From: Halisarca cf. caerulea
Taxonomy: Eukaryota; Porifera; Demospongiae; Chondrillida; Halisarcidae
DNA length: 64,000 bases
Assembly (NCBI GenBank): GCA_963170055.1
Contig: CAUJGJ010000135.1
Coordinates: 205,001 to 269,000 of the forward strand
Reading direction: 5' to 3'
Position numbers and translations under genes: made by a program. Each line of letters opens with the position of its first letter. Within the stretch, counting starts at the first letter, position 1. Below are positions 29,301-44,700 of the stretch, piece by piece. A model generated the notes under the pieces. The model did not search any database, was not told the DNA's origin, and saw only the letters and a list, made by a program, of their open reading frames with translations.

Positions 29301-32300
29301 CTGAAGTGCTGTGGGCGTATTTGTGTAAAGTTGGATATGCTGGTGCTAAGACCAAAATTTGGCACTAGCACCATGCACATTCCCAGTGGACACGCATGAA
29401 GTTTCTCAAGTGCTGTGGGCATTTTTGTGTACTATTGGATATGCTGGTGCTAATACAAATATTTGGGCTAGCACCACGCACATTCAAAGTGGACAAACAT
29501 AAAGTTGCTGAAGTGCTGAGGGAATATTTGTGTAGTGTTGGATACGCTGGTGCTAATACCAATATTTGGCACTAACACCACGCACATTCCCATGCAGTAG
29601 ACATGCATGAAGTTTCTGAAGTAGTGTGGGCGAATTTGTGTACTGTTGGATATGGTGGTTCTAAGACCAATATTTGGTACTAGCACCACGCACATTCCCA
29701 CACATGAGGTTTCTGAAGTGTTTCGGGCATATCTGTGTAGTGTTAAATATGCTGGTGTTAAGACGAATATTTGGCATTAGCACCACGCACATTTCCAGTG
29801 AAAGCAGAATACGTTTCTGTAGTGCTGTGGGCGTATTTGTGTAGTGTTGGATATGGTGGTTATAAGACCAATATTTGGCACTAGCACCACGCACATTCCC
29901 AGTGGACACACATGAAGTTTCTGAAGTACTGTGGGCATATTTGTGTAGTGTTGGATATGGTGGTTCTAAGTCCAATATTTGAACTACCACCATGCACATT
30001 GTCAGTGGATACACATGAAGTTTCTGAAGTGCTGTGGGCGTATTTGTGTAGTGTTGCATATGGTGGCTTTAAGATGAAAATTTGGCACTAGCACCACGCA
30101 CATTCCCAGTGGACAATCATGAAGTATCTGAAGAGCTGTGGGCATATTTGCATAGTGTTGGATATGGTGGTTCTAAGACCAATATTTGGCACTAGCACCA
30201 CGCACATTCCCAGTGGACACTCATGAAGTTTCTGAAGTACTGTGGGTGTATTTGTGTAGTGTTGGATATGGTGGTTCTAAGACCAAAATTTGGCACTAGC
30301 ACCACGCACACTCCCAGTGGACACGCTTGAAGTTTCAAAAGTGCTGTGGGCGTATTTGTGCACTATTGGATATGCTGGTGCTAATACAAATATTTGGCAC
30401 TAGCACCACGCACACTTAAAGTGGACACACATGAAGTTTATGAAGTGCTGTGGGCGTATTTGTGTAGTGTTGGATACTCTGGTGCTAATACCAATATTTG
30501 GGACTAACACCACGCACATTCCCAGTAGACACGCATGAAGTTTCTGAAGTACTGTGGGCGAATTTGTGTACTGTTGGAAATGTTGGTTATAAGACTAATA
30601 TTTGGTACTAGCACCACGCACATTCCCACACATGAAGTTTCTGAAGTGTTGCGGGCATATCTGTGTAGTGTTAAATATTATGCTGGTGTTAAGACCAATA
30701 TTTGGCATTAGCGCCACGCACATTACCAGTGGAAGCACAATAAGTTTCTGTAGTGCTGTGGGCATATTTGTGTAGTGTTGGATATGCTGGTACTAAGACA
30801 AATATTTGGACTAGCACCAGCACATTCAAAGTGGACAAACATAAAGTTGCTGAAGTGCTGTGGGCATATTTGTGTAGTGTTCGATACGCTGGTGCTAATA
30901 CCAATACTTGGCACTAGCACCACGCACATTCCCAGTGGACATACATGAGGTTGCTGAAGAGCTGTGGGCATATTTGTGTAGTGTTGGATATGGTGGTTCT
31001 AAGACCAATATTTGGCACTAAAACCATGCACATTCCCAGTGGACACACATGAAGTTTCTGAAGTACTGTGGGCATATTTGTGTAGTGTTGGATATGGTGG
31101 TTCTAAGTCCAATATTTGAACTACCACCATGCACATTGTCAGTGGATACACATGAAGTTTCTGAAGTGCTGTGGGCGTATTTGTGTAGTGTTGCATATGG
31201 TGGCTTTAAGATGAAAATTTGGCACTAGCACCACGCACATTCCCAGTGGACAATCATGAAGTATCTGAAGAACTGTGGGCATATTTGCATAGTGTTGGAT
31301 ATGGTGGTTCTAATACCAATATTTGGCACTAGCACCACGTACATTCCCAGTGGACACACATGACGTTTCTGAACTGCAGTGGGCGTATTAGTGTAGTGTT
31401 GGATATGGTGGTTCTAAGACCAATATTTGGCACTAAAACCACGCACATTCCCAGTGGACACACATGAAGTTTCTGAAGTGCTGTGAGCATATTTGTGTAG
31501 TGTTGGATATGGTGGTTCTAAGACCAATATTTGGCACTAGCACCACGCACATTCCCAGTGGACACTCATGAAGTTTCTGAAGTACTGTGGGTGTATTTGT
31601 GTAGTGTTGGATATGGTGGTTCTAAGACCAAAATTTGGCACTAGCACCACGCACACTCCCAGTGGACACGCTTGAAGTTTCAAAAGTGCTGTGGGCGTAT
31701 TTGTGCACTATTGGATATGCTGGTGCTAATACAAATATTTGGCACTAGCACCACGCACACTTAAAGTGGACACACATGAAGTTTATGAAGTGCTGTGGGC
31801 GTATTTGTGTAGTGTTGGATACTCTGGTGCTAATACCAATATTTGGGACTAACACCACGCACATTCCCAGTAGACACGCATGAAGTTTCTGAAGTACTGT
31901 GGGCGAATTTGTGTACTGTTGGAAATGTTGGTTATAAGACTAATATTTGGTACTAGCACCACGCACATTCCCACACATGAAGTTTCTGAAGTGTTGCGGG
32001 CATATCTGTGTAGTGTTAAATATTATGCTGGTGTTAAGACCAATATTTGGCATTAGCACCACGCACATTATCAGTGGAAGCACAATAAGTTTCTGTAGTG
32101 CTGTGGGCATATTTGTGTAGTGTTGGATATGCTGGTGCTAAGACAAATATTTGGACTAGCACCACGCACATTCAAAGTGGACAAACATAAAGTTGCTGAA
32201 GTGCTGTGGGCATATTTGTGTAGTGTTCGATACGCTGGTGCTAATACCAATACTTGGCACTAGCACCACGCACATTCCCAGTGGACATACATGAGGTTGC

Positions 32301-32367
32301 TGAAGAGCTGTGGGCATATTTGTGTAGTGTTGGATATGGTGGTTCTAAGACCAATATTTGGCACTAA
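26320..32367 (-). repeat. Satellite array, first block (opposite orientation, diverged edge)
   Basis: About 58 monomers in the orientation TTTGTGTAGTGTTGGATATG, CCAATATTTGGCACTAGCAC, CATTCCCAGTGGACACAC. Copies differ more from one another than in the right-hand block, with small deletions such as a missing AGTGGACAC before CACATGAAG. This is typical of an array edge. Confidence 0.93.
30190..32365 (-). repeat. Tandem 1.345-kb duplication inside the left satellite block
   Basis: Rare variants recur 1,345-1,346 bp apart. ACCACGCACACTCCCAGTGG is at 30301 and 31646. TTCGATACGCTGGTGC is at 30880 and 32226. A second, overlapping period of 1,137 bp links TCCAATATTTGAACTACC at 29971 and 31108. Confidence 0.85.
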
Positions 32368-35300
32368 ACTTCATGTGTATCCGTTGACAATGTGCGTGGT
32401 GATAGTACCAAATATTGGTCTTAGAACCATCATATCCAACGCTACACAAATACGCCCACAACTCTTCAGAAACCTCATGTGTGTCCACTGGGAATGTGCG
32501 TGGTGCTAGTGCCAAATATTGGTCTTAGAACCACCATATCCAACACTACACCATATGCCCACAGCACTACAGAAACTTAATGTTCATCCACTGGGAATGT
32601 TCATGGTGCTAGTGCCAAATATTATTATTAGCACCACCATATCCGACACTACACAGATACGCCCACAGCACTTCACAAACTTCATGTGTGTCCACTTTGA
32701 ATGTGCGTGGTGCTAGTGCCAATTATTTGTATTAGCACCAGCATATCCAATAGTACACAAATACACCCATAGCACTTCAGAGACTTCATGCGTGTCCACT
32801 GGGAATGTGCATGGTGCTAGTGCCAAGTTTTGGTCTTAGAACCAACATATCCAACACTACACAAATATACCCACGTACTTCAGAAACCTCATGTGTGTCC
32901 ACTGGGAATGTGCGTGGTGCTAGTACTAAATATTGGTCTAATCACCAGCATATTCAACCCTACACAAATACGCCCACAGCACTTCACAAACTTCATGTGT
33001 ATCCGTTGACAATGTGCGTGGTGCTAGTACCAAATATTGGTCTTAGAACCACCATATCAAACACTACACAAATACGCCCACAACTCATCAGAAACCTCAT
33101 GTGTGTCCACTGGAAATGTACGTGGTGCTAGTGCCAAATATTGATATTAGCACCAGCATATCCAATAGTACACAAATACGCCCACAGCTCTTCAGAAACC
33201 TCATGAGTGTCCACTGGGAATGTGCGTGGTTTTAGTGCCCAATATTGGTCTTAGAACCACCATATCCAGCACTACACAAATATGCCCACAGCACTACAGA
33301 AACTTAATGTTCATCCACTGGGAATGTGCGTGGTGCTAATGCCAAATATTGATCTTAACACCAGCATATTTAACACTACACAGATATGCCTGCACCACTT
33401 CAGAAACGTCATGTGTGGGAATGTGCATGGTGCTAGTACCAAATATTAGTCTTAGAACCACTATATCCAACAGTACAAAAATACGCCAACAGTACTTCAG
33501 AAACTTCATGCGTGTCTACTTGGAATGCGCGTGGTGCTAGTGCCAAATATTGGTATTAGCACCAGCGTATCCAACACTACACAAATATAACCACAGTACT
33601 TCAGAAACTTCATGTGTATCCACTGACAATGTGCGTGGTGCTAGTACCAAATATTGGTCTTAGAACCACTATATCCAACAGTACACAAATATGCCCACAG
33701 CAATTCATAAACTTCATGTGTGTCCACTGGGAACGTGCGTTGTTTTAGTGCCAAATATTGGTCTTAGAACCACCATATCCAACAGTACACAAATAAGCCC
33801 ACAGTACTTCAAAAACTTCATGCGCGTCTAGTAGGAATGTGCGTGGTGTTACTGCCAAATATTGGTATTAGCACCAGCATATCCAACACTACACAAATAA
33901 GCCCACAGCACTTCAGAAACTTCATGTGTGTCCACTTTGAATGTGCGTGGTGCTAGTGCCAAATATTTGTATTAGCACCAGCATATCCAATAGTACACAA
34001 ATACGCCCACAGCACTTCAGAAACTTCATGCGTGTCCATGCACTGGGAATGTGCATGGTGCTAGTGCAAATTTTGGTCTTAGAACCACCATATCCAACAC
34101 TACACAAATACGCCCAAAGCTGTTCAGAAACTTCATGTGTGTCCACTGGGAATGTGCGTGGTGCTAGTGCCAAATATTGGTATTAGCACCAGCATATTCA
34201 ACACTACACAAATACGCCCACAGCACTTCAGAAACTTCATGTGTGTCCACTGGAAATGTGCGTGGTGCTAGTACCAATTATTTGTATTAGCACCAGCATA
34301 TCCAATAGTACACAAATACACCCATAGCACTTCAGAGACTTCATGCGTGTCCACTGGGAATGTGCATGGTGCTAGTGACAAGGTTTGGTCTTAGAACCAC
34401 CATATCCAACACTACACAAATATGCCCGCAGCACTTCAGAAACTTCATGTGTATCCACTGACAATGTGCGTGGTGCTAGTACCAAATAATGGTCTTAGAG
34501 CCACCATATCCAACACTACACAAATATGCCCACAGCAATTCATAAACTTCATGTGTGTCCACTGGGAACGTGCGTTGTTTTAGTGCCAAATATTGGTCTT
34601 AGAACCACCATATCCAACAGTACACAAATAAGCCCACAGTACTTTAAAAACTTCATGCGCGTCTAGTAGGAATGTGCGTGGTGTTAATGCCAAATATTGG
34701 TATTAGCATCAGCATATCCAACACTACACAAATAAGCCCACAGCACTTCAGAAACTTCATGTGTGTCCACTTTGAATGTGCGTGGTGCTAGTGCCAAATA
34801 TTTGTATTAGCACCAGCATATCCAACATTACACAAATACGTTCAAAGCACTTCAGAAACTCCATGTGTGTTCACTGGGAATGTGCGTGGTGTTAGTGCCA
34901 AATATTGGTCTTAGCACCAGCATATTCAACACTACACACATACGCCCGCAGCACTTCATACACTTCATGTGTGTCCACTGGGAATATGCGTGGTGTTAGT
35001 TCCAAATATTGGTATTAGCACCAGCATATCCAGCACTACACAAATACGCCCACAGCACTTCAGTAACTTCATGTGTGTCCACTGGGAATGTGCATGGTGC
35101 TAGTGCCAAATATTAGTCTTAGCACCAGCATATCCAACACTACACAAATACGCTCACAGTACTTCACAAACTTCATGTGTCTCTACTGGGAATGTGCGTG
35201 GTGCTAGTGCTAAATATTGGTATTAGCACCAGCATATCCAACACTACACAAATACGCCCACAGCACTTCAGTAACTTCATGTGTGTCCACTGGGAATGTG

Positions 35301-38300
35301 CGTTGTGTTAGTGCCAAATATTAGTCTTAACACCAGCATATCCAACACTACACAAATACGCCCACAGCACTTCAGTAACTTCATGTGTGTCCACTGGGAA
35401 TGTGCGTGGTGCTAGTGCCAAATATTAGTCTTAGCACCAGCATATCCAACACTACACAAATACGCTCACAGTACTTCAGAAACTTCATGTGTGTCCACTG
35501 GGAATGTGCGTGGTGCTAGTGCCAAATATTGGTATTAGCACCACCATATCCAACACTACACAAATACGCCCACAGCACTTAATAAACTTTATGTATGTCC
35601 ACTGGGAATGTGCGTGGTGCTAGTGCTAAATATTGGTATTAGAACCAGTATATTCCACATTGCACAAAAACGCCCACAGCACTTCAGACACTTCATGTGT
35701 GTCAAATGGGAATGTGCATGGTGCTATTACCAAATATTTTTATTAGCACCAGCATATCCAACACTACATAAATACACCCACTACACTTCGTAAACTTCAT
35801 GTGTGTCCACTGGGAATGTGCGTGGTGCTAGTGCAAAATTTTGGTGTTAGCACCAGTATATCAAACACTACACAAATACGCCCACAGATCTTAGAAACTT
35901 AATGTGTGTCCACTGGGAATATGCGTGGTGCTAGTGCCAAATATTGGTATTAGCACCAGCACATCCAACACTACATAAATATACCCACTACACTTCGTAA
36001 ACTTCATGTGTGTCCACTGGGAATGTGCGTGGTGCTAGTGCAAAATTTTTGTGTTAGCACCAGTATATCCAATACTACACAAATACGCCCACAGATCTTC
36101 TTAAAAACTTAATGTGTGTCCACTGGGAATGTGTGTGGTGCTAGTGCTTAACATTGGTATTAGCACCAGCATATCCAACACTACACACAAACGCCCGCAG
36201 CACTTCAGAAACTTCATGTGTGTCCACTGGGAATATGCGTGGTGTTAGTTCCAAATATTGGTATTAGCACCAGCATATCCAACACTACACAAATACGCTC
36301 ACAGTACTTCACAAACTTCATGTGTGTCCACTGGGAATGTGAGTGGTGCTAGTGCTAAATATTGGTATTAGCACCAGCATATCCAACACTACACAAATAC
36401 GCCCACAGCACTTCAGTAACTTCATGTGTGTCCACTGGGAATGTGCATGGTGCTAGTGCCAAATATTAGTCTTAGCACCAGCATATCCAACACTACACAA
36501 ATACGCTCACAGTACTTCAGAAACTTCATGTGTGTCCACTGCGAATGTGCGTGGTGCTAGTGCTAAATATTGGTATTAGCACCAGCATATCCAACACTAC
36601 ACAAATACGCCCACAGCACTTCAGGAACTTCATGTGTGTCCACTGGGAATGTGCGTTGTGCTAGTGCCAAATATTAGTCTTAACACCAGCATATCCAACA
36701 CTACACAAATACGCTCACAGTACTTTAGAAACTTTATGTGTCCACTGGGAATGTGTGTGGTGTTACTGCTAAATATTGGTATTAGCACCAGCATATCCAA
36801 CACTACACACATACACCCACAGTATACTTATGAAATTTCATGTGTGTCAACTAGGAATGTGTGTGTTGCTAGTACCAAATATTGGTCTTAGAACCAGCAT
36901 ATCCAACACTACACAAATATTCTCACAGCTCTTCAGAAACTTCATGTGTGTCCACTGGGAATGTGCGTGGTGCTAGTGCTAAATATTGGTACTAGCACCA
37001 GCTTATCCAACACTACACAAATACACTTACAGTACTTATGAAAATTCATGTGTGTCTACTAGGAATGTGCGTGGTGCTAGTGCCAAATATTGGTATTAGC
37101 ACAAGTATCCAACACTACATAAATACACCCACTACACTTCGTAAACTTCATGTGTGTCCACTGGGAATGTGCGTGGTGCTAGTGCAAAATTTTGGTGTTA
37201 GCACCAGTATATTCAACACTACACAAATACGCCCACAGATCTTCTTAGAAACTTAATGTGTGTCCACTGGGAATGTGCGTGGTGCTAGTGCTTAGCATTG
37301 GTATTAGCACCAGCATATCCAACACTACACACATACGCTTGCAGCACTTCAAAAACTTCATGTGTGTCCACTGGGAATGTGCGTGGTGCTAGTGCTAAAT
37401 ATTGGTACTAGCACCAGCTTATCCAACACTACACAAATACACTTACAGTACTTATGAAAATTCATGTGTGTCTACTAGGAATGTGCGTGGTGCTAGTGCC
37501 AAATATTGGTATTAGCACAAGTATCCAACACTACATAAATACACCCACTACACTTCGTAAACTTCATGTGTGTCCACTGGGAATGTGCGTGGTGCTAGTG
37601 CAAAAATTTGGTGTTAGCACCAGTATATTCAACACTACACAAATACGCCCACAGATCTTCTTAGAAACTTAATGTGTGTCCACTGTGAATGTGCGTGGTG
37701 CTAGTGCTTAGCATTGGTATTAGCACCAGCATATCCAACACTACACACATACGCTTGCAGCACTTCAAAAACTTCATGTGTGTCCACTGGGAATATGCGT
37801 GGTGTTAGTTCCAAATATTGGTATTAGCACCAGCATATCCTACACTACACAAATGCATTCACAGCAATTCAAAAACTTGATGGGTGTCCACTGGGAATGT
37901 GGGTGGTGCTAGTGCCAAATATTGGTATTAGCACAAGCATATCAAACACTACAGAAATACACCCACAGTACTTATGAAATTTCATGTGTGTCAACTAGGA
38001 ATGTGCGTGGTGCTAGTGCCAAATATTGGTATTAGCACCAGCATATCCAACAATACACAAATGCGCCCAAAGCACTTCAGTAACTTCATGTGTGTCCACT
38101 GGGAATGTGCGTGGTGCTAGTGCCAAATATTAGTCTTAGCACCAGCATATCCAACACTACACAAATGCGCCCACAGCACTTCAGACACTTCATGTGTGTC
38201 AAATGGGAATGTGCATGGTGCTATTACCAAATATTTTTATTAGCACCAGCATATCCAACACTACATAAATACACCCACTACACTTCGTAAACTTCATGTG

Positions 38301-41300
38301 TGTCCACTGGGAATGTGCGTGGTGCTAGTGCAAAATTTTGGTGTTAGCACCAGTATATCAAACACTACACAAATACGCCCACAGATCTTAGAAACTTAAT
38401 GTGTGTCCACTGGGAATATGCGTGGTGCTAGTGCCAAATATTGGTATTAGCACCAGCACATCCAACACTACATAAATATACCCACTACACTTCGTAAACT
38501 TCATGTGTGTCCACTGGGAATGTGCGTGGTGCTAGTGCTAAATTTTTGTGTTAGCACCAGTATATCCAACACTACACAAATACGCCCACAGATCTTCTTA
38601 AAAACTTAATGTGTGTCCACTGGAAATGTGTGTGGTGCTAGTGCTTAACATTGGTATTAGCACCACCATATCTAACACTACACACATACGCCCGCAGCAC
38701 TTCAGAAACTTCATGTGTGTCCACTGGGAATATGCGTGGTGTTAGTTCCAAATATTGGTATTAGCACCAGCATATCCAACACTACACAAATGCGCCCACA
38801 GCACTTCAGACACTTCATGTGTGTCAAATGGGAATGTGCATGGTGCTATTACCAAATATTTTTATTAGCACCAGCATATCCAACACTACATAAATACACC
38901 CACTACACTTCGTAAACTTCATGTGTGTCCACTGGGAATGTGCGTGGTGCTAGTGCAAAATTTTGGTGTTAGCACCAGTATATCAAACACTACACAAATA
39001 CGCCCACAGATCTTAGAAACTTAATGTGTGTCCACTGGGAATATGCGTGGTGCTAGTGCCAAATATTGGTATTAGCACCAGCACATCCAACACTACATAA
39101 ATATACCCACTACACTTCGTAAACTTCATGTGTGTCCACTGGGAATGTGCGTGGTGCTAGTGCTAAATTTTTGTGTTAGCACCAGTATATCCAACACTAC
39201 ACAAATACGCCCACAGATCTTCTTAAAAACTTAATGTGTGTCCACTGGAAATGTGTGTGGTGCTAGTGCTTAACATTGGTATTAGCACCAGCATATCTAA
39301 CACTACACACATACGCCCGCAGCACTTCAGAAACTTCATGTGTGTCCACTGGGAATATGCGTGGTGTTAGTTCCAAATATTGGTATTAGCACCAGCATAT
39401 CCAACACTACACAAATACGCTCACAGTACTTCACAAACTTCATGTGTGTCCACTGGGAATGTGAGTGGTGCTAGTGCTAAATATTGGTATTAGCATCAGC
39501 ATATCCAACACTACACAAATACGCCCACAGTACTTATGAAATTTCATGTGTGTCTACTAGGAATGTGCGTGGTGCTAGTGCCAAATATTGGTATTAGCAC
39601 GAGCTAATGCAACTCTACACAAATATGCTCACAGATCTTTAGAAACTTCATGTGTGTCAATTGGGAATGTGCGTGGTGCTAGTGCCAAATATTGGTTTTA
39701 GCACCAGCATATCCAGCACTACACAAAAACGCCCACAGCACTTCAGTAACTTCATGTGTGTCCACTGGGAATGTGCATGGTGCTAGTGCCAAATATTAGT
39801 CTTAGCACCAGCATATCCAACACTACACAAATACGCTCACAGTACTTCAGAAACTTCATGTGTGTCCACTGGGAATGTGCGTGGTGCTAGTGCTAAATAT
39901 TGGTATTAGCACCAGCATATCCAACACTACACAAATACGCCCACAGCACTTCAGGAACTTCATGTGTGTCCACTGCGAATGTGCGTTGTGCTAGTGCCAA
40001 ATATTAGTCTTAACACCAGCATATCCAACACTACACAAATACGCTCACAGTACTTTAGAAACTTTATGTGTCCACTGGGAATGTGTGTGGTGTTACTGCT
40101 AAATATTGGTATTAGCACCAGCATATCCAACACTACACACATACACCCACAGTACTTATGAAATTTCATGTGTGTCAACTAGGAATGTGTGTGTTGCTAG
40201 TACCAAATATTGGTCTTAGAACCAGCATATCCAACACTACACAAATATTCTCACAGCTCTTCAGAAACTTCATGTGTGTCCACTGGGAATGTGCGTGGTG
40301 CTAGTGCTAAATATTGGTACTAGCACCAGCTTATCCAACACTACACAAATACACTTACAGTACTTATGAAAATTCATGTGTGTCTACTAGGAATGTGCGT
40401 GGTGCTAGTGCCAAATATTGGTATTAGCACAAGTATCCAACACTACATAAATACACCCACTACACTTCGTAAACTTCATGTGTGTCCACTGGGAATGTGC
40501 GTGGTGCTAGTGCAAAATTTTGGTGTTAGCACCAGTATATTCAACACTACACAAATACGCCCACAGATCTTCTTAGAAACTTAATGTGTGTCCACTGGGA
40601 ATGTGCGTGGTGCTAGTGCTTAGCATTGGTATTAGCACCAGCATATCCTACACTACACAAATGCATTCACAGCAATTCAAAAACTTGATGGGTGTCCACT
40701 GGGAATGTGGGTGGTGCTAGTGCCAAATATTGGTATTAGCACAAGCATATCAAACACTACAGAAATACACCCACAGTACTTATGAAATTTCATGTGTGTC
40801 AACTAGGAATGTGCGTGGTGTTAGTGCCAAATATTGGTATTAGCACCAGCATATCCAACATTACACAAATACACCCACAGTACTTATGAAATTTCATGTG
40901 TGTCAACTAGGAATGTGCGTGGTGCTAGTACCAAATATTGGTATTAGCACCAGCATATCCAACACTACACAAATGCGCCCAAAGCACTTCAGTAACTTCA
41001 TGTGTGTCCACTGGGAATGTGCGTGGTGCTAGTGCCAAATATTAGTCTTAGCACCAGCATATCCAACACTACACAAATGCGCCCACAGCACTTCAGTAAC
41101 TTCATGTGTGTCCACTGGGAATGTGCGTGGTGCTAGTGCCAAATATTAGTCTTAGCACCAGCATATCCAACACTACACAAATACGCTCACAGTACTTCAG
41201 AAACTTCATGTGTGTCCACTGGAAATGTGCGTGGTGCTAGTGCCAAATATTGGTATTAGCACCACCATATCCAACACTATACAAATACGCCCACAGCACT

Positions 41301-41744
41301 TAATAAACTTTATGTATGTCCACTGGGAATGTGCGTGGTGCTAGTGCTAAATATTGGTATTAGCACCAGTATATTCCACATTGTACAAAAACGCCCACAG
41401 CACTTCAGACACTTCATGTGTGTCAATTGGGAATGTGCATGGTGCTATTACCAAATATTTTTATTAGCACCAGCATATCCAACACTACATAAATACACCC
41501 ACTACACTTCGTAAACTTCATGTGTGTCCACTGGGAATGTGCGTGGTGCTAGTGCAAAATTTTGGTGTTAGCACCAGTATATCCAACACTACACAAATAC
41601 GCTCACAGTACTTCAGAAACTTCATGTGTGTCCACTGGGAATGTGCGTGGTGCTAGTGCCAAATATTGGTATTAGCACCACCATATCCAACACTATACAA
41701 ATACGCCCACAGCACTTAATAAACTTTATGTATGTCCACTGGGA

Positions 41745-44700
41745 ATGTGCGTGGTGCTAGTGCTAAATATTGGTATTAGCACCAGTATATTCCACATTGT
41801 ACAAAAACGCCCACAGCACTTCAGACACTTCATGTGTGTCAATTGGGAATGTGCATGGTGCTATTACCAAATATTTTTATTAGCACCAGCATATCCAACA
41901 CTACATAAATACACCCACTACACTTCGTAAACTTCATGTATGTCCACTGGGAATGTGCGTGGTGCTAGTGCAAAATTTTGGTGTTAGCACCAGTATATCC
42001 AACACTACACAAATACACCCACAGATCTTAGAAACTTAATATGTGTCCACTGGGAATATGCGTGGTGCTAGTGCCAAATATTGGTATTAGCACCAGCACA
42101 TCCAACACTACATAAATATACCCACTACACTTCGTAAACTTCATGTGTGTCCACTGGGAATGTGCGTGGTGCTAGTGCTTAACATTGGTATTAGCACCAG
42201 CATATCCAACACTACACACATACGCCCGCAGCACTTCAGAAACTTCATGTGTGTCCACTGGGAATGTGCGTTGTGCTAGTGCCAAATATTAGTCTTAACA
42301 CCAGCATATCCAACACTACACAAATACGCTCACAGTACTTTAGAAACTTTATGTGTCAGCTGGGAATGTGTGTGGTGTTACTGCTAAATATTGGTATTAG
42401 CACCAGCATATCAAACACTACACACATACACCCACAGTACTTATGAAATTTCATGTGTGTCAACTAGGAATGTGTGTGTTGCTAGTACCAAATATTGGTC
42501 TTAGAACCAGCATATCCAACACTACACAAATATTCTCACAGCTCTTCAGAAACTTCATGTGTGTCCACTGGGAATGTGCGTGGTGCTAGTGCTAAATATT
42601 GGTACTAGCACCAGCTTATCCAACACTACACAAATACACTTACAGTACTTATGAAAATTCATGTGTGTCTACTAGGAATGTGCGTGGTGCTAGTGCCAAA
42701 TATTGGTATTAGCACAAGTATCCAACACTACATAAATACACCCACTACACTTCGTAAACTTCATGTGTGTCCACTGGGAATGTGCGTGGTGCTAGTGCAA
42801 AATTTTGGTGTTAGCACCAGTATATTCAACACTACACAAATACGCCCACAGATCTTCTTAGAAACTTAATGTGTGTCCACTGTGAATGTGCGTGGTGCTA
42901 GTGCTTAGCATTGGTATTAGCACCAGCATATCCAACACTACACACATACGCTTGCAGCACTTCAAAAACTTCATGTGTGTCCACTGGGAATATGCGTGGT
43001 GTTAGTTCCAAATATTGGTATTAGCACCAGCATATCCTACACTACACAAATGCATTCACAGCAATTCAAAAACTTGATGGGTGTCCACTGGGAATGTGGG
43101 TGGTGCTAGTGCCAAATATTGGTATTAGCACAAGCATATCAAACACTACAGAAATACACCCACAGTACTTATGAAATTTCATGTGTGTCAACTAGGAATG
43201 TGCGTGGCGTTAGTGCCAAATATTGGTATTAGCACCAGCATATCCAACATTACACAAATACACCAACAGTACTTATGAAATTTCATGTGTGTCAACTAGG
43301 AATGTGCGTGGTGCTAGTGCCAAATATTGGTATTAGCACCAGCATATCCAACACTACACAAATGCGCCCAAAGCACTTCAGTAACTTGATGTGTGTCCAC
43401 TGGGAATGTGCGTGGTGCTAGTGCCAAATATTAGACTTAGCACCAGCATATCCAACACTACACAAATACGCTCACAGTACTTCAGAAACTTCATGTGTGT
43501 CCACTGGGAATGTGCGTGGTGCTAGTGCTAAATATTGGTATTAGCACCACCATATCCAACACTATACAAATACGCCCACAGCACTTAATAAACTTTATGT
43601 ATGTCCACTGGGAATGTGCGTGGTGCTAGTGCTAAATATTGGTATTAGCACCAGTATATTCCACATTGTACAAAAACGCCCACAGCACTTCAGACACTTC
43701 ATGTGTGTCAATTGGGAATGTGCATGGTGCTATTACCAAATATTTTTATTAGCACCAGCATATCCAACACTACATAAATACACCCACTACACTTCGTAAA
43801 CTTCATGTATGTCCACTGGGAATGTGCGTGGTGCTAGTGCAAAATTTTGGTGTTAGCACCAGTATATCCAACACTACACAAATACACCCACAGATCTTAG
43901 AAACTTAATATGTGTCCACTGGGAATATGCGTGGTGCTAGTGCCAAATATTGGTATTAGCACCAGCACATCCAACACTACATAAATATACCCACTACACT
44001 TCGTAAACTTCATGTGTGTCCACTGGGAATGTGCGTGGTGCTAGTGCTTAACATTGGTATTAGCACCAGCATATCCAACACTACACACATACGCCCGCAG
44101 CACTTCAGAAACTTCATGTGTGTCCACTGGGAATGTGCGTTGTGCTAGTGCCAAATATTAGTCTTAACACCAGCATATCCAACACTACACAAATACGCTC
44201 ACAGTACTTTAGAAACTTTATGTGTCCACTGGGAATGTGTGTGGTGTTACTGCTAAATATTGGTATTAGCACCAGCATATCAAACACTACACACATACAC
44301 CCACAGTACTTATGAAATTTCATGTGTGTCAACTAGGAATGTGTGTGTTGCTAGTACCAAATATTGGTCTTAGAACCAGCATATCCAACACTACACAAAT
44401 ATTCTCACAGCTCTTCAGAAACTTCATGTGTGTCCACTGGGAATGTGCGTGGTGCTAGTGCTAAATATTGGTACTAGCACCAGCTTATCCAACACTACAC
44501 AAATACACTTACAGTACTTATGAAAATTCATGTGTGTCTACTAGGAATGTGCGTGGTGCTAGTGCCAAATATTGGTATTAGCACAAGTATCCAACACTAC
44601 ATAAATACACCCACTACACTTCGTAAACTTCATGTGTGTCCACTGGGAATGTGCGTGGTGCTAGTGCAAAATTTTGGTGTTAGCACCAGTATATTCAACA

